From: an uncultured Aurantimonas sp.
GTDB taxonomy: Bacteria; Pseudomonadota; Alphaproteobacteria; Rhizobiales; Rhizobiaceae
Assembly (NCBI GenBank): GCA_947488615.1
Contig: CANKZU010000014.1
Coordinates: forward strand, 25,369 to 89,368
DNA length: 64,000 nt
Direction of reading: 5' to 3'
Shown: positions 54,074-63,659 of the stretch, in pieces
How positions within the stretch are numbered: position 1 is the stretch's first letter
Layout: each line of letters starts with the position of its first letter
Made by a program: the position numbers and the translations under genes
The notes under the pieces: generated by a model
What the model saw: the letters and a program-made list of their open reading frames with translations, nothing else
What the model was told of the DNA's origin: nothing
Databases searched by the model: none

Positions 54074-54387
54074 CATCGTATGGGTCGATTTCGACCCGGT
54101 TCGCAGCACGGAACAGGCAGGGCGGCGGCCGGCTCTCGTGCTGACCAGCAAGGATTTCTACGAACTTTACCCGCGCCATCGTCTGTCCGATCACCAGCAA
54201 TATGACGCCTTGGCCGGCCAAGGTGTTTCTTCCCGAGGGAATGCAGACCCGCAGTGCCGTGCTTGCCGACCAGCCGCGCACCATCCATCGCTCCGAGCGG
54301 GGATTTCGACTCATCGAGCCCGCACCCGAGGAGGTCCATGCCATGGTCCGGGCCATTCTCCGGGAGCTCCTGCAGATCGTCATTTAG
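54054..54387 (+). pseudogene. MazF-type mRNA interferase, frameshifted
   Basis: The frame opens MIPTAGNIVWVDFDPVRSTE then QAGRRPALVLTSKDFYELYP and should continue as in MazF with an AIVCPITS motif. That motif appears in another frame: TRAIVCPITSNMTPWPAKVF, then LPEGMQTRSAVLADQPRTIH and so on to LLQIVI-stop. One extra T in the run at 54166-54168 explains the shift; removing it would give a normal protein of about 110 residues (FYELTRAIVCPITS). The N-terminal frame alone ends in a foreign tail. This is either an inactivated toxin or a sequence error in a short T run. Confidence 0.8.
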
Positions 54388-54506
54388 GCTTGGTACGACA
54401 GAGTGGCGACGGTCGACGTTTCGTGCGGGCGGCTTGCTTCAACGGGCTGCGTCATATAGAAGGTCAGTAGTGCTGACCTAAATGTATCTCGCTTGAACTG
54501 AAGTCC

Positions 54507-55100
54507 ATGACTCTCGACGTCTTCCTCGCACTGATGGCCTTCGCCTTCGTGTCATCGATCACGCCGGGGCCGAACAATCTGATGCTGCTGGCCTCAGGCG
54601 TGAATTTCGGCTTTTGGCGGACCTTCCCACATATGTGCGGGATCGCCGGCGGGTTCTGCCTGTTGCTGCTGGCGGTCGGCTTTGGGCTCGGCGCGTTGCT
54701 GGCGGCCTATCCGCCCCTTCATATTGCGCTGAAGCTCGCGGGCGGGGCCTACCTCCTGTTCCTGGCCTGGAAGATCGCGACGACCCGTCGAATGAGCGAG
54801 GGGAAGGGTGGTGGGCGGCCGATGACCTTCGTCGAGGCGGCGGCGTTCCAGTGGGTCAATCCCAAGGCCTGGGTGATGGCGATCACCGCGATGGCGATCT
54901 ACACCGATCCGGGGCGACCGTTCGTCTCGGTCGTGCTCGTCGCCGCGGCCTTTACGCTGGTCAATTGGCCGAGCGTGTCGACCTGGGCGGGCTTCGGGGT
55001 GATGCTCAAGCGCTTCCTCGCCGATCCGGTGCGGCTGAAATGGTTCAACATCGCGATGGGTGTGCTCCTGGCGCTGACGCTGGTGCCGATGCTCAGGTGA
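54507..55100 (+). CDS. LysE/RhtB-family amino acid exporter
   Basis: This is a 197-residue membrane protein with about six helices. It carries the family motif ITPGPNNLMLLASGVNFGFW near residues 18-37 (TPGPN-type), then AAYPPLHIALKLAGGAYLLF, LAWKIATTRRMS and EAAAFQWVNPKAWVMAITAM. It exports amino acids or related compounds; the substrate is not shown. It stands between the toxin-antitoxin pair and the nitrile hydratase operon, and may be part of neither. Confidence 0.88.
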   Translation: MTLDVFLALMAFAFVSSITPGPNNLMLLASGVNFGFWRTFPHMCGIAGGFCLLLLAVGFGLGALLAAYPPLHIALKLAGGAYLLFLAWKIATTRRMSEGKGGGRPMTFVEAAAFQWVNPKAWVMAITAMAIYTDPGRPFVSVVLVAAAFTLVNWPSVSTWAGFGVMLKRFLADPVRLKWFNIAMGVLLALTLVPMLR

Positions 55101-55145
55101 TCCTTGCATGTTGCGAGGCGAGGGCGGCAGACTTAGGCTGCGCTG

Positions 55146-55799
55146 ATGAGCCAATCGCACGACAATCACGCCCATCATCATGGGCACGCCCACGACAATG
55201 ATTTCGACCCGATGACGGCGCGGGTGAAAGCGCTGGAAACGATCCTGACCCGCAAGGGGCTCGTCGACCGGGACGCGATCGACGCGATCATCGAAACCTA
55301 CGAGACCAAGGTGGGGCCGCGCAACGGAGCCCGGGTCGTGGCGAAGGCCTGGACCGATCCGGCCTTCGAGGCGTGGCTGCGCGAGGACGCGACAACCGCG
55401 ATCGCCTCGCTCGGTTTTACCGGCCGCCAGGGCGAGCACATGCGTGCGGTGTTCAACACGCCTGAGACGCACAATCTCGTCGTCTGCACGCTCTGCTCCT
55501 GCTACCCGTGGTCGGTGCTGGGGCTGCCGCCGGTCTGGTACAAGTCGCCACCCTATCGGTCCCGCGCGGTCATCGACCCTCGTGGAGTACTCGAGGAATT
55601 CGGCATAACCATCGATTCGAACGTAAAAATTCGGGTTTGGGATTCGACCGCGGAGATTCGCTATCTCGTCGTGCCGATGCGTCCCGTCGGCTCCGATGAC
55701 CTGGACGAGGGCCGATTGGCGGAACTGGTCACACGGGATTCGATGATCGGGACGGGGCAGGCGCTCGATCCAAAATCGGCAAGGGGGGACGCGCAGTGA
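55146..55799 (+). CDS. nthA: Nitrile hydratase alpha subunit, cobalt type
   Basis: This is a 217-residue subunit with the metal-binding loop [21 protein letters not shown]. Cys114, Cys117 and Cys119 ligate the metal; Thr between the first two Cys (CTLC) marks the cobalt form, as iron enzymes have Ser. A His-rich N-terminus (residues 5-16, [12 protein letters not shown]) is notable and could bind metal. With the beta subunit it hydrates nitriles to amides. The beta gene starts inside its stop (GTGA). No amidase gene is adjacent. Confidence 0.94.
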   Translation: MSQSHDNHAHHHGHAHDNDFDPMTARVKALETILTRKGLVDRDAIDAIIETYETKVGPRNGARVVAKAWTDPAFEAWLREDATTAIASLGFTGRQGEHMRAVFNTPETHNLVVCTLCSCYPWSVLGLPPVWYKSPPYRSRAVIDPRGVLEEFGITIDSNVKIRVWDSTAEIRYLVVPMRPVGSDDLDEGRLAELVTRDSMIGTGQALDPKSARGDAQ

Positions 55800-56470
55800 A
55801 CGGCCCGCAGGATCTCGGCGGCCAGATGGGGTTCGGCCCCATCGCCCCGGAGAGGGACGAGCCGCTGTTTCATGCCGACTGGGAGCGGCGCGCTCTGGGA
55901 CTGACGGTCGCCGCCGGCACTCTCGGGGCCTGGACGATCGATGAAAGCCGCCACGCGCGAGAAAGCCTGCATCCGGCCGATTATTATGGGTCGAGCTATT
56001 ACGAGATCTGGACCAAGGCGCTGGAAAATCTGCTCCTGCGCCATCGCTTCGTCACCGAGGAAGAACTCGCTCGTGGCGCACCGCTCGTCGATGCGCCGAA
56101 GCCCAAGCGCGTCGTTTCAGGTGCCGAGATGCCGGCCGTGCTGGCCAAGGGCGCGCCGGTCGAACGGCCCGCGCTCGCGCCGGCGAAATTCGCCGTCGGC
56201 GACACCGTGCGGACCATCGAGATGCATCCAACCGGCCACACGCGGCTGCCGCGCTATGCCCGCGGCCGCGTCGGGCGGGTCGACATCGTCCACGGCGTCC
56301 ACGTGTTTCCGGATACTAACGCGCATGGTGAGGGCGAGGCGCCGCAATGGCTCTACACCGTCGCCTTCAACGGTCCGGCGCTGTGGGGCCGAGACGGCGA
56401 TCCGGGGCTGACCGTTTCGATCGACGCCTTCGAAAGCTATCTGGAACCGGTGCCGCACGATGGCGACTGA
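55796..56470 (+). CDS. nthB: Nitrile hydratase beta subunit
   Basis: This is a 224-residue subunit starting with GTG at 55796, [20 protein letters not shown], the conserved beta N-terminus (NGxxDxGGxxGFG). The C-terminal SH3-like barrel shows [20 protein letters not shown] and [20 protein letters not shown] then [18 protein letters not shown]. It overlaps the alpha gene and the accessory gene, so the three are translated together. Confidence 0.94.
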   Translation: MNGPQDLGGQMGFGPIAPERDEPLFHADWERRALGLTVAAGTLGAWTIDESRHARESLHPADYYGSSYYEIWTKALENLLLRHRFVTEEELARGAPLVDAPKPKRVVSGAEMPAVLAKGAPVERPALAPAKFAVGDTVRTIEMHPTGHTRLPRYARGRVGRVDIVHGVHVFPDTNAHGEGEAPQWLYTVAFNGPALWGRDGDPGLTVSIDAFESYLEPVPHDGD

Positions 56471-56795
56471 CGCTCCCGAGCGTTTCGCCGCGCCATGGCA
56501 GGCGGAAGTTCTTGGCCTGCAGGTCGCGCTCGTGGAGAACGACATTTTCACCGCCGCCGAATGGGCCGAGGCATTGGGGCGGACGCTGCACGCGCCGGAC
56601 GCGGCCGAAGACGGGTCGGATTACTATCCGCGCTTTCTCGGCGCGCTCGAAGGCCTGCTCGCCGAAAAAGGACTGACTGGCACGGCAGAGGTCGATGCGC
56701 TGTCTGCCGCCTGGCGCCGCGCCGCGAGAGCGACGCCGCACGGTGAGCCGATCGTGCTGGCGAACGATCCAGAGGGGCGTGACAGGGCAGAATAG
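56460..56795 (+). CDS. Nitrile hydratase accessory protein (P14K-like activator)
   Basis: This is a 111-residue protein, FAAPWQAEVLGLQVALVEND then IFTAAEWAEALGRTLHAPDA and DYYPRFLGALEGLLAEKGL, homologous to the N-terminal part of nitrile hydratase beta subunits. Such proteins act as activators that swap or insert the cobalt-bearing alpha subunit. It overlaps nthB by 11 bases at the end of the operon. Confidence 0.88.
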   Translation: MATDAPERFAAPWQAEVLGLQVALVENDIFTAAEWAEALGRTLHAPDAAEDGSDYYPRFLGALEGLLAEKGLTGTAEVDALSAAWRRAARATPHGEPIVLANDPEGRDRAE

Positions 56796-56885
56796 GAGAG
56801 AGAGGCGCGGGCGAAGACGTTGAAGGACGAAACCTCGCATCGATTTATCGTTGCCGTTCCGCCCCGAATCCTGCCATTTGCACCC

Positions 56886-58013
56886 ATGAAGCTCTCACCC
56901 CAGCAGGACGACGCGCTCAAGGCCGTCGCGCAATGGCTGGAAGACGGCGATCAGCCGATCTTCCGCCTGTTCGGCTATGCCGGCACCGGCAAGACGACGC
57001 TGGCGCGCCATTTCGCCGAAGGCATCGACGGCTCGGTGCAGTTCGCCGCCTTCACCGGCAAGGCCGCGCAGGTGCTGCGATCGAAGGGCGCCAAGAGTGC
57101 CCGCACGCTGCATTCGCTGATCTACCGGCCGCGCGGCGAGGAGACCGTCGCCGACGAGGCGAGCGGGACGTCGCGCGTCTCGCCGACCTTTTCGCTCAAC
57201 CGGCAGAGCCCGGTCGCCAAGGCCAAGCTGGTCATCGTCGACGAATGCTCCATGGTCGACGAGGCGCTCGGGCGCGATCTGATGTCCTTCGGCACGCCGA
57301 TCCTCGTGCTCGGCGATCCGGGCCAGCTTCCGCCGGTCTCGGGCGGCGGCTTCTTCACCGAAGCCGAGCCCGATTTCCTGCTGTCGGAAATTCATCGTCA
57401 GGCGCGCGACAACCCGATCATCGAGCTGGCGCTGCATGTCCGCGAGGGCAGGGAACTGATGCATGGCGACTGGGGCGCGGCGAAGATCATCGGCAAGCGG
57501 GATGTGGAAACCGACAAGGTGATGGCCGCCGACCAGGTGCTCGTCGGCACCAACCGCACGCGCCGCCGCTACAACGCGCGGCTGCGTGAGTTGAAGGGCT
57601 TCGACGGGCGTCTGCCGATGGCCGGCGACAAGCTGGTGTGCCTCAGGAACGATCCGCCGAAGGGGCTGCTCAACGGTTCGCTCTGGCAGGTGATGACGGC
57701 CGCCCGCGAGACGGCGAAGCCCGGCGTCAACCTGATCGTGAAGCCGGACGACGACGACATCGACCAGGGCGCGGCGAAGATCCGGCTCCTGAAAGCCGCC
57801 TTCGAGGACCCGGACGCCGAGATTCCCTGGGCGACCAAGAAGCGCTTCGACGATTTCGACTTCGGCTACGCCCTGACCGTCCACAAGGCGCAGGGCTCGC
57901 AGTGGAACGACGTCGTCCTGTTCGACGAAAGCTGGGCCTTCAAGGAAACCCGCGAGCGCTGGCTCTATACGGCGATCACCCGCGCGGCGGAGACGCTGAC
58001 CATCGTCAAGTGA
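56886..58013 (+). CDS. ATP-dependent DNA helicase, RecD/Dda-like
   Basis: This is a 375-residue superfamily-1 helicase. The ATG at 56886 (MKLSPQQDDALKAVAQWLED) is used. Motifs are Walker A FGYAGTGKTTLARHF, FTGKAAQVLRSKGAKSARTL, Walker B LVIVDECSMVDEALGRDL, LVLGDPGQLPPVSGGGFFTE, and the UvrD_C_2 end YALTVHKAQGSQWNDVVLFD then WLYTAITRAAETLTIV. The short length matches phage Dda-like and RecD-like helicases. It is probably monocistronic and ends at a bidirectional terminator. Confidence 0.9.
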   Translation: MKLSPQQDDALKAVAQWLEDGDQPIFRLFGYAGTGKTTLARHFAEGIDGSVQFAAFTGKAAQVLRSKGAKSARTLHSLIYRPRGEETVADEASGTSRVSPTFSLNRQSPVAKAKLVIVDECSMVDEALGRDLMSFGTPILVLGDPGQLPPVSGGGFFTEAEPDFLLSEIHRQARDNPIIELALHVREGRELMHGDWGAAKIIGKRDVETDKVMAADQVLVGTNRTRRRYNARLRELKGFDGRLPMAGDKLVCLRNDPPKGLLNGSLWQVMTAARETAKPGVNLIVKPDDDDIDQGAAKIRLLKAAFEDPDAEIPWATKKRFDDFDFGYALTVHKAQGSQWNDVVLFDESWAFKETRERWLYTAITRAAETLTIVK

Positions 58014-58055
58014 ACGAGCGCGCGGGGTTGTGGAGGCGGACGCTCTAGCGAAATG

Positions 58056-58092
58056 AAAAAAGGCCCGTGATCCGGTGATCACGGGCCTTTTT
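58056..58092. terminator. Bidirectional rho-independent terminator
   Basis: The arms AGGCCCGTGATC (58061-58072) and GATCACGGGCCT (58077-58088) pair perfectly over 12 bases around a CGGT loop. A-run (58056-58061) and T-run (58087-58092) flank it, so it can end transcription from both the helicase gene and the convergent gene at 58119-59705. Confidence 0.9.
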
Positions 58093-58118
58093 GGTGAATG
58101 GGCTTCCGTCGTGCCGGC

Positions 58119-59705
58119 TCAGCAACCCGCCCCTGTGAGGAAGGCGCTGCGGTCTTCGACCTTGTCGAGCGTCACCGCGCAGCCGTCGCCGAGATCGATC
58201 GCGCCGCCGGTTTCCACCTGCTGCCGATCGCCGCCGATGACCTGGAGGGTCGCGCCTGAGTCACTGACCGCCGAGACGAAGACCTTCTTCTCGCCGAAGG
58301 TCGAGGTCTGGCCGGTGGTAAGGCCGGACGCCGGGCTGGCCGTCTCGCCGTTTGCCGGGGGGGCGGGTTCACCGGCAGCGGGTGCCGCGGCTTCGCCCGT
58401 CTCCGCGGCCGGTGCTGCCTCGGTACGGCTGCCTGCTGCATCGGTGGGCTGTTCTTCGGCAGTCGGGACGGCCGTTTCAGTGGTCGTTTCGGCGGTGGGT
58501 TGCGCGCCGTCGCTCGCGGCTGCTGCTTGGCCTTCGCCGCCGCAGCCTTCGGCGGTCAATTGGACCTGACCGTTCTCAATACCGGCGACGGTCACCATGC
58601 AGCCATTGCCGGCGTCGAGCGCCGATCCGGTCGCCACCGTCTGGCGGCCTTTGCCGGCGACGAAGAGCGAGGCGTCGCTCTCGCCGATGGCCGAAACGAA
58701 GACGCGGGTGTCGCCGAAGACGGCCGTGCCGCCCGTCGGCACGGTGGCCGAATTGCCGTCGTCGCTTTGCGGGTCGCTGGCGGTTTCGGCCGTCTGCTGG
58801 CTATCCGGCTGGGCCGCTGGAGAAGCAGGCGCCGCCGTGGCCTGCTGCTCCTCCGCCGGGGCTGCGGCCTGGGCGTCAGTCTCTGAAGTCGCCTGTTCAC
58901 CGCCCGTCGAAGCTGCTTGCTCGCTATCCGTTTGGGCCTCTTCCGGCGCAACTTGCGCGGCCGGTTGGCCATCGACGGGAGCTTCCGGCGCGGTGGCCGC
59001 CTGTGGGGCACTCGCGGCCGCCTGCGCGCATCCTTGCGCGGCGAGATAGGCCGCACCGGCGGCAACGCCGGCGACGCTGACCTCGCAGGCTTCCGCGATC
59101 TTGATCGCCTCGCTGCTCGCAATTTCCTGGCTCTCGCCATTATCGACGGCCAAGGTCGCGCTGCCGTTTTCGGCCGAGATTGCCGACAGTCGCACCGTGC
59201 TGCCGCCGAAGATCGCCGCCTGACCGGGCAAGAGGATGGCGCCGGACGCACCGATCTGTTCGGCCAGCGCCGCCGGATCATCGCCGGACGGCGCTGGTGG
59301 CTGAGACGCGTTCGTTGCGATCCGTTCTTCGAGGCTCTTCAGTTGGGCCGCGATTTCATCCAGCTTCGCAGCCACGCCGCCGGCGGCCTGGCCGGCCTGC
59401 TCCTGGACGGCCTGCGTGATCGCGTCGGTGCGGCTTTGCAGTTCGTTCGTCAGTTGGTCGAAGCGCGATCCCAGCACGGTGACTGCTTCCGTCGCCGCGC
59501 CATCGCCGGTGTCGACGGCCGGCTCGGAGAGGCGGGTGCTCAACGCCTCCACATTGGTCTGGATTTGCCCGATCGGAGCCTTCAGCTCCTCGATCTGTCC
59601 CGCCATGGTCTCACTGGCCTCGTCGATGTCCGGTGCCGCCCACCAGCCGATCAACAAGCCCACAAGACCCGCAATCACGATCGGGATAAATCTCGAGCCG
59701 CCCAT
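58119..59705 (-). CDS. Membrane-anchored coiled-coil protein with three repeated beta modules, unknown function
   Basis: This protein of about 528 residues starts at ATG 59705, five bases after GGAGG. One N-terminal helix (FIPIVIAGLVGLLIGWWAAP) anchors it, and residues about 30-145 are coiled coil. Three similar modules of about 65 residues follow, each with a beginning such as ILLPGQAAIFGGSTVRLSAI, TVPTGGTAVFGDTRVFVSAI or GLTTGQTSTFGEKKVFVSAV, and each closing on a Gly-Cys (AAQGC, TAEGC, TGAGC). Long Ala/Gln/Glu/Pro-rich linkers of 75-100 residues separate them. The third module ends the protein. The modules contain other conserved Cys (AEACEVSV, GNGCMVTV, GDGCAVTL) that could form disulfides in the periplasm. 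No known family was recognised. Confidence 0.75.
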   Translation of the reverse strand: MGGSRFIPIVIAGLVGLLIGWWAAPDIDEASETMAGQIEELKAPIGQIQTNVEALSTRLSEPAVDTGDGAATEAVTVLGSRFDQLTNELQSRTDAITQAVQEQAGQAAGGVAAKLDEIAAQLKSLEERIATNASQPPAPSGDDPAALAEQIGASGAILLPGQAAIFGGSTVRLSAISAENGSATLAVDNGESQEIASSEAIKIAEACEVSVAGVAAGAAYLAAQGCAQAAASAPQAATAPEAPVDGQPAAQVAPEEAQTDSEQAASTGGEQATSETDAQAAAPAEEQQATAAPASPAAQPDSQQTAETASDPQSDDGNSATVPTGGTAVFGDTRVFVSAIGESDASLFVAGKGRQTVATGSALDAGNGCMVTVAGIENGQVQLTAEGCGGEGQAAAASDGAQPTAETTTETAVPTAEEQPTDAAGSRTEAAPAAETGEAAAPAAGEPAPPANGETASPASGLTTGQTSTFGEKKVFVSAVSDSGATLQVIGGDRQQVETGGAIDLGDGCAVTLDKVEDRSAFLTGAGC

Positions 59706-59915
59706 CATATCCTCCCACAGAACCACCGGCAAAAACGCCGAAAACTCAGAATAGGGTCTGGAGCCCCCGGCCTGTCAATGCGAGCAAGCGCCGTTGCGTC
59801 GATCAGCGCCATGTCCTTTCAATCGGTGCCCGCGCAGGCGAGGCGCGGCCGTGTGCGGCATTGGGGAAGGGCCAGTAGGGACAGCCTTCGTCTTCTATGC
59901 TACCGAGCCGGCAAA

Positions 59916-60017
59916 AGAGCGCCAGTGCGTCCATCCGGACGCACAAAAGACGCTCTATCACTTTGGTTGAGCATCGGAATAATCCGAAAACCGGATCCAC
60001 TTTTCGGTCCGATGCTC
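59916..60017. repeat. Two adjacent dispersed palindromes upstream of pdxJ
   Basis: First element (59916-59956): AGAGCG ... CGCTCT around an inner hairpin GTGCGTCC-ATCC-GGACGCAC (59925-59944). Second (59969-60017): GAGCATCGGA ... TCCGATGCTC around CCGAAAA ... TTTTCGG. Both are of a type I recall as scattered through rhizobial genomes. They sit in a 333-base gap (59706-60038) where nothing else was found, and the second ends 21 bases before the pdxJ start. Confidence 0.65.
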
Positions 60018-60038
60018 TAGCCGCCGAACGAGACCGCC

Positions 60039-60785
60039 ATGCCGACCGAACTCTCCGTCAATCTCAACGCCGTCGCCATGCTCAGAAACCGGCGCGACCT
60101 GCCCTGGCCGAGCGTGACCGCGCTGGGCCGGATCGCGTTGCAAGCCGGCGCGCATGGGCTGACGGTGCATCCGCGCCCGGACCAGCGGCATATCCGCTTT
60201 TGCGACCTGCCGGACATCCGCCGGCTGATCGATACGGAATTTCCCGGCGCCGAGTTCAATATCGAGGGCTATCCGACGCCGGAGTTCCTGGAACTCGTTC
60301 GTGCGGCGCGGCCCGAGCAGGTGACGCTGGTGCCCGACGACCCCTCCCAGCCGACCTCCGATCATGGCTGGGATTTCGTCGCCGAGGCGGCATTCCTCAA
60401 GTCTATCGTCGCGGGCCTGAAGGGCGAGGGCGCCCGGGTCTCGCTGTTCGCCGACCCGGAACCGGACGCGCTGGCGGCAGCCGCTGCGACCGGTTGCGAT
60501 CGCGTCGAACTCTACACCGGACCCTATGGCGCGACCCATGACGATCCGGACGCCGCAGCGCTCGAGATCGAGCGTCTCGGGCATACCGCCGACGCGGCGC
60601 TGGCGACCGGTCTCGGAGTCAATGCGGGGCACGATCTGACGGTCGCCAACCTGCCGCCCCTGGTCGCGCGCATCCCCGACCTCGCCGAGGTCTCGATCGG
60701 TCACGGATTGACCGCCGACGCTTTGGAATTCGGTATGGCCGAGACCGTGCGCCGGTTCTGCCGCGCCTGCGGGCAGGGCGGCTGA
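60039..60785 (+). CDS. pdxJ: Pyridoxine 5'-phosphate synthase
   Basis: This is a 248-residue TIM-barrel enzyme that makes pyridoxine phosphate. Motifs are [16 protein letters not shown], the [14 protein letters not shown] active-site loop, [34 protein letters not shown], and [15 protein letters not shown] with [13 protein letters not shown] near the end. Length and motifs are normal. It stands alone, after the palindromes at 59916-60017. Confidence 0.96.
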   Translation: MPTELSVNLNAVAMLRNRRDLPWPSVTALGRIALQAGAHGLTVHPRPDQRHIRFCDLPDIRRLIDTEFPGAEFNIEGYPTPEFLELVRAARPEQVTLVPDDPSQPTSDHGWDFVAEAAFLKSIVAGLKGEGARVSLFADPEPDALAAAAATGCDRVELYTGPYGATHDDPDAAALEIERLGHTADAALATGLGVNAGHDLTVANLPPLVARIPDLAEVSIGHGLTADALEFGMAETVRRFCRACGQGG

Positions 60786-60877
60786 CCCGATGTGCCCGTG
60801 ACGTAAGGCTCTCACGGGGCCGTTGCCGAAATCCTTTCTGCGGATGGCTTGATCACTGCCGCCATTGCCGCTAGAGA

Positions 60878-60902
60878 GCCGTACCGTACGTTACGGTACG
60901 GC
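60878..60902. promoter_or_regulatory. Perfect 25-bp palindrome, candidate TetR operator
   Basis: The arms GCCGTACCGTA and TACGGTACGGC pair exactly around three bases, 42 bases before the start of the TetR-family gene. TetR proteins typically bind palindromes of this size near their own promoter, so it is the likely autoregulatory site. Confidence 0.7.
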
Positions 60903-60944
60903 TGATGGACCAGCGAACCACAAGCAGGACGGGAAGCAGCAAGG

Positions 60945-62647
<1,703 letters not shown>

Positions 62648-62683
62648 GCCGGGCCACGTCTATCACACAGGATCGAACATCGG

Positions 62684-62722
62684 ACGGCCGGGCAGCAGGA
62701 TTGCCCGGCCGTCGTCGTTTTT
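62684..62722 (+). terminator. Rho-independent terminator after ilvC
   Basis: The arms ACGGCCGGGCA (62684-62694) and TGCCCGGCCGT (62702-62712) pair perfectly over 11 bases with a seven-base loop, followed by a T run (62718-62722). Confidence 0.88.
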
Positions 62723-62855
62723 CGTTGCGAGAGTTTTGGTTTCGGCCGAGTGGCGAAGGGCCATGATCGACAATGTCAAAATGTTTCGGCCAGCTTCAGC
62801 ATTTGCAAAGGACTGTCTGGGATAATTCCGCTTCCAGATTGTCCCGGAGGCCCTC

Positions 62856-63317
62856 ATGGCAGCGCTCCCAGAACTCGAACCCGATGGCTCGGAACGCCGC
62901 GTCGCCCAGCGCATGCGGACGCTCAAGCGCGCCAAGGTGATCTTCAACGGCGGCTTCTCGACCTTCGATTGCATCGTGCGCAATCTCTCGGCGACCGGCG
63001 CGCTGTTGACCATCGACGAGGCCGCGCACCTGCCGAAGGCGTTCGAGATTCGGGTCGGAGAAGACCAGCAGGCGCGTCCCGCCCGCCTTGTCTACCGGCG
63101 AGCGATGTTCGCGGGAATCCGCTTTCTCGACATTGCGGATGAGCAGGACGACGACAAGGGAGCGTCCTTCGCGGTTCAGTCGGCAGAGTTGGACGAACTA
63201 AAATCGATCCAGCACGATGCGACGGCGACGCACGGTATCCGCAGGATTGCGCCCGAAATCCTTCCGCCGGCGCTCACAAGCCGATTCGCCTGGTCCAGGA
63301 CTGATCCCGCGTCATAG
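62856..63317 (+). CDS. PilZ-domain protein
   Basis: This is a 153-residue protein. Residues about 13-100 are a PilZ domain, the cyclic di-GMP receptor fold: SERRVAQRMRTLKRAKVIFN (RxxxR motif), TFDCIVRNLSATGALLTIDE (a DxSxxG variant, NLSATG), and PARLVYRRAMFAGIRFLDIA. The second half of the canonical binding motif is altered (N for D), so binding is uncertain. The C-terminal 50 residues are unrelated. It stands alone after the ilvC terminator. Confidence 0.85.
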   Translation: MAALPELEPDGSERRVAQRMRTLKRAKVIFNGGFSTFDCIVRNLSATGALLTIDEAAHLPKAFEIRVGEDQQARPARLVYRRAMFAGIRFLDIADEQDDDKGASFAVQSAELDELKSIQHDATATHGIRRIAPEILPPALTSRFAWSRTDPAS

Positions 63318-63422
63318 CTTCCTGGCGGCCTTATCCGTTGCGTAAGATGTACCCGCCCTTATGTAGCAGATGCACCAACATCCCTATAGCCCGGAACACC
63401 CTCGCCGGGCGATAATCCGGGG

Positions 63423-63659
63423 ATGGGAGAGCCGCACGTCATATCCGCATTGGTCGCCAAGCGAGCCGAGCTTGCTGGGCAGATGATGGACCTCGATCGG
63501 CAGAAAGCGGCTGTGAAAGCCCAGATACGGCATGTGGACCACACGCTGGCGATCTTCGGCTATGCCGACCCGCCGCGCAACATCCCGCCCAAGCGACCGC
63601 ATATCTATCGCTTCAAGTGCCGCGAGCTACCGAAGCTCATTCGTCAGATCGAAGCGTAG
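63423..63659 (+). CDS. Small coiled-coil protein, unknown function
   Basis: This is a 78-residue protein. It starts MGEPHVISALVAKRAELAGQ and continues MMDLDRQKAAVKAQIRHVDH, a heptad-rich helix, then TLAIFGYADPPRNIPPKRPH. Proteins with the same start (HVIxALVAKRAELAGxI) are common small hypothetical proteins in Hyphomicrobiales and usually run some 60 residues longer; this one stops early at RELPKLIRQIEA, so it may be truncated. A ribosome site is weak. No family name is known. Confidence 0.6.
   Translation: MGEPHVISALVAKRAELAGQMMDLDRQKAAVKAQIRHVDHTLAIFGYADPPRNIPPKRPHIYRFKCRELPKLIRQIEA

Noticed and set aside
54054..54387. Deliberate programmed frameshift in mazF
   Set aside because: A run of three T residues is short for slippage and no stimulatory structure was seen; simple mutation or read error is more likely, though not excluded.
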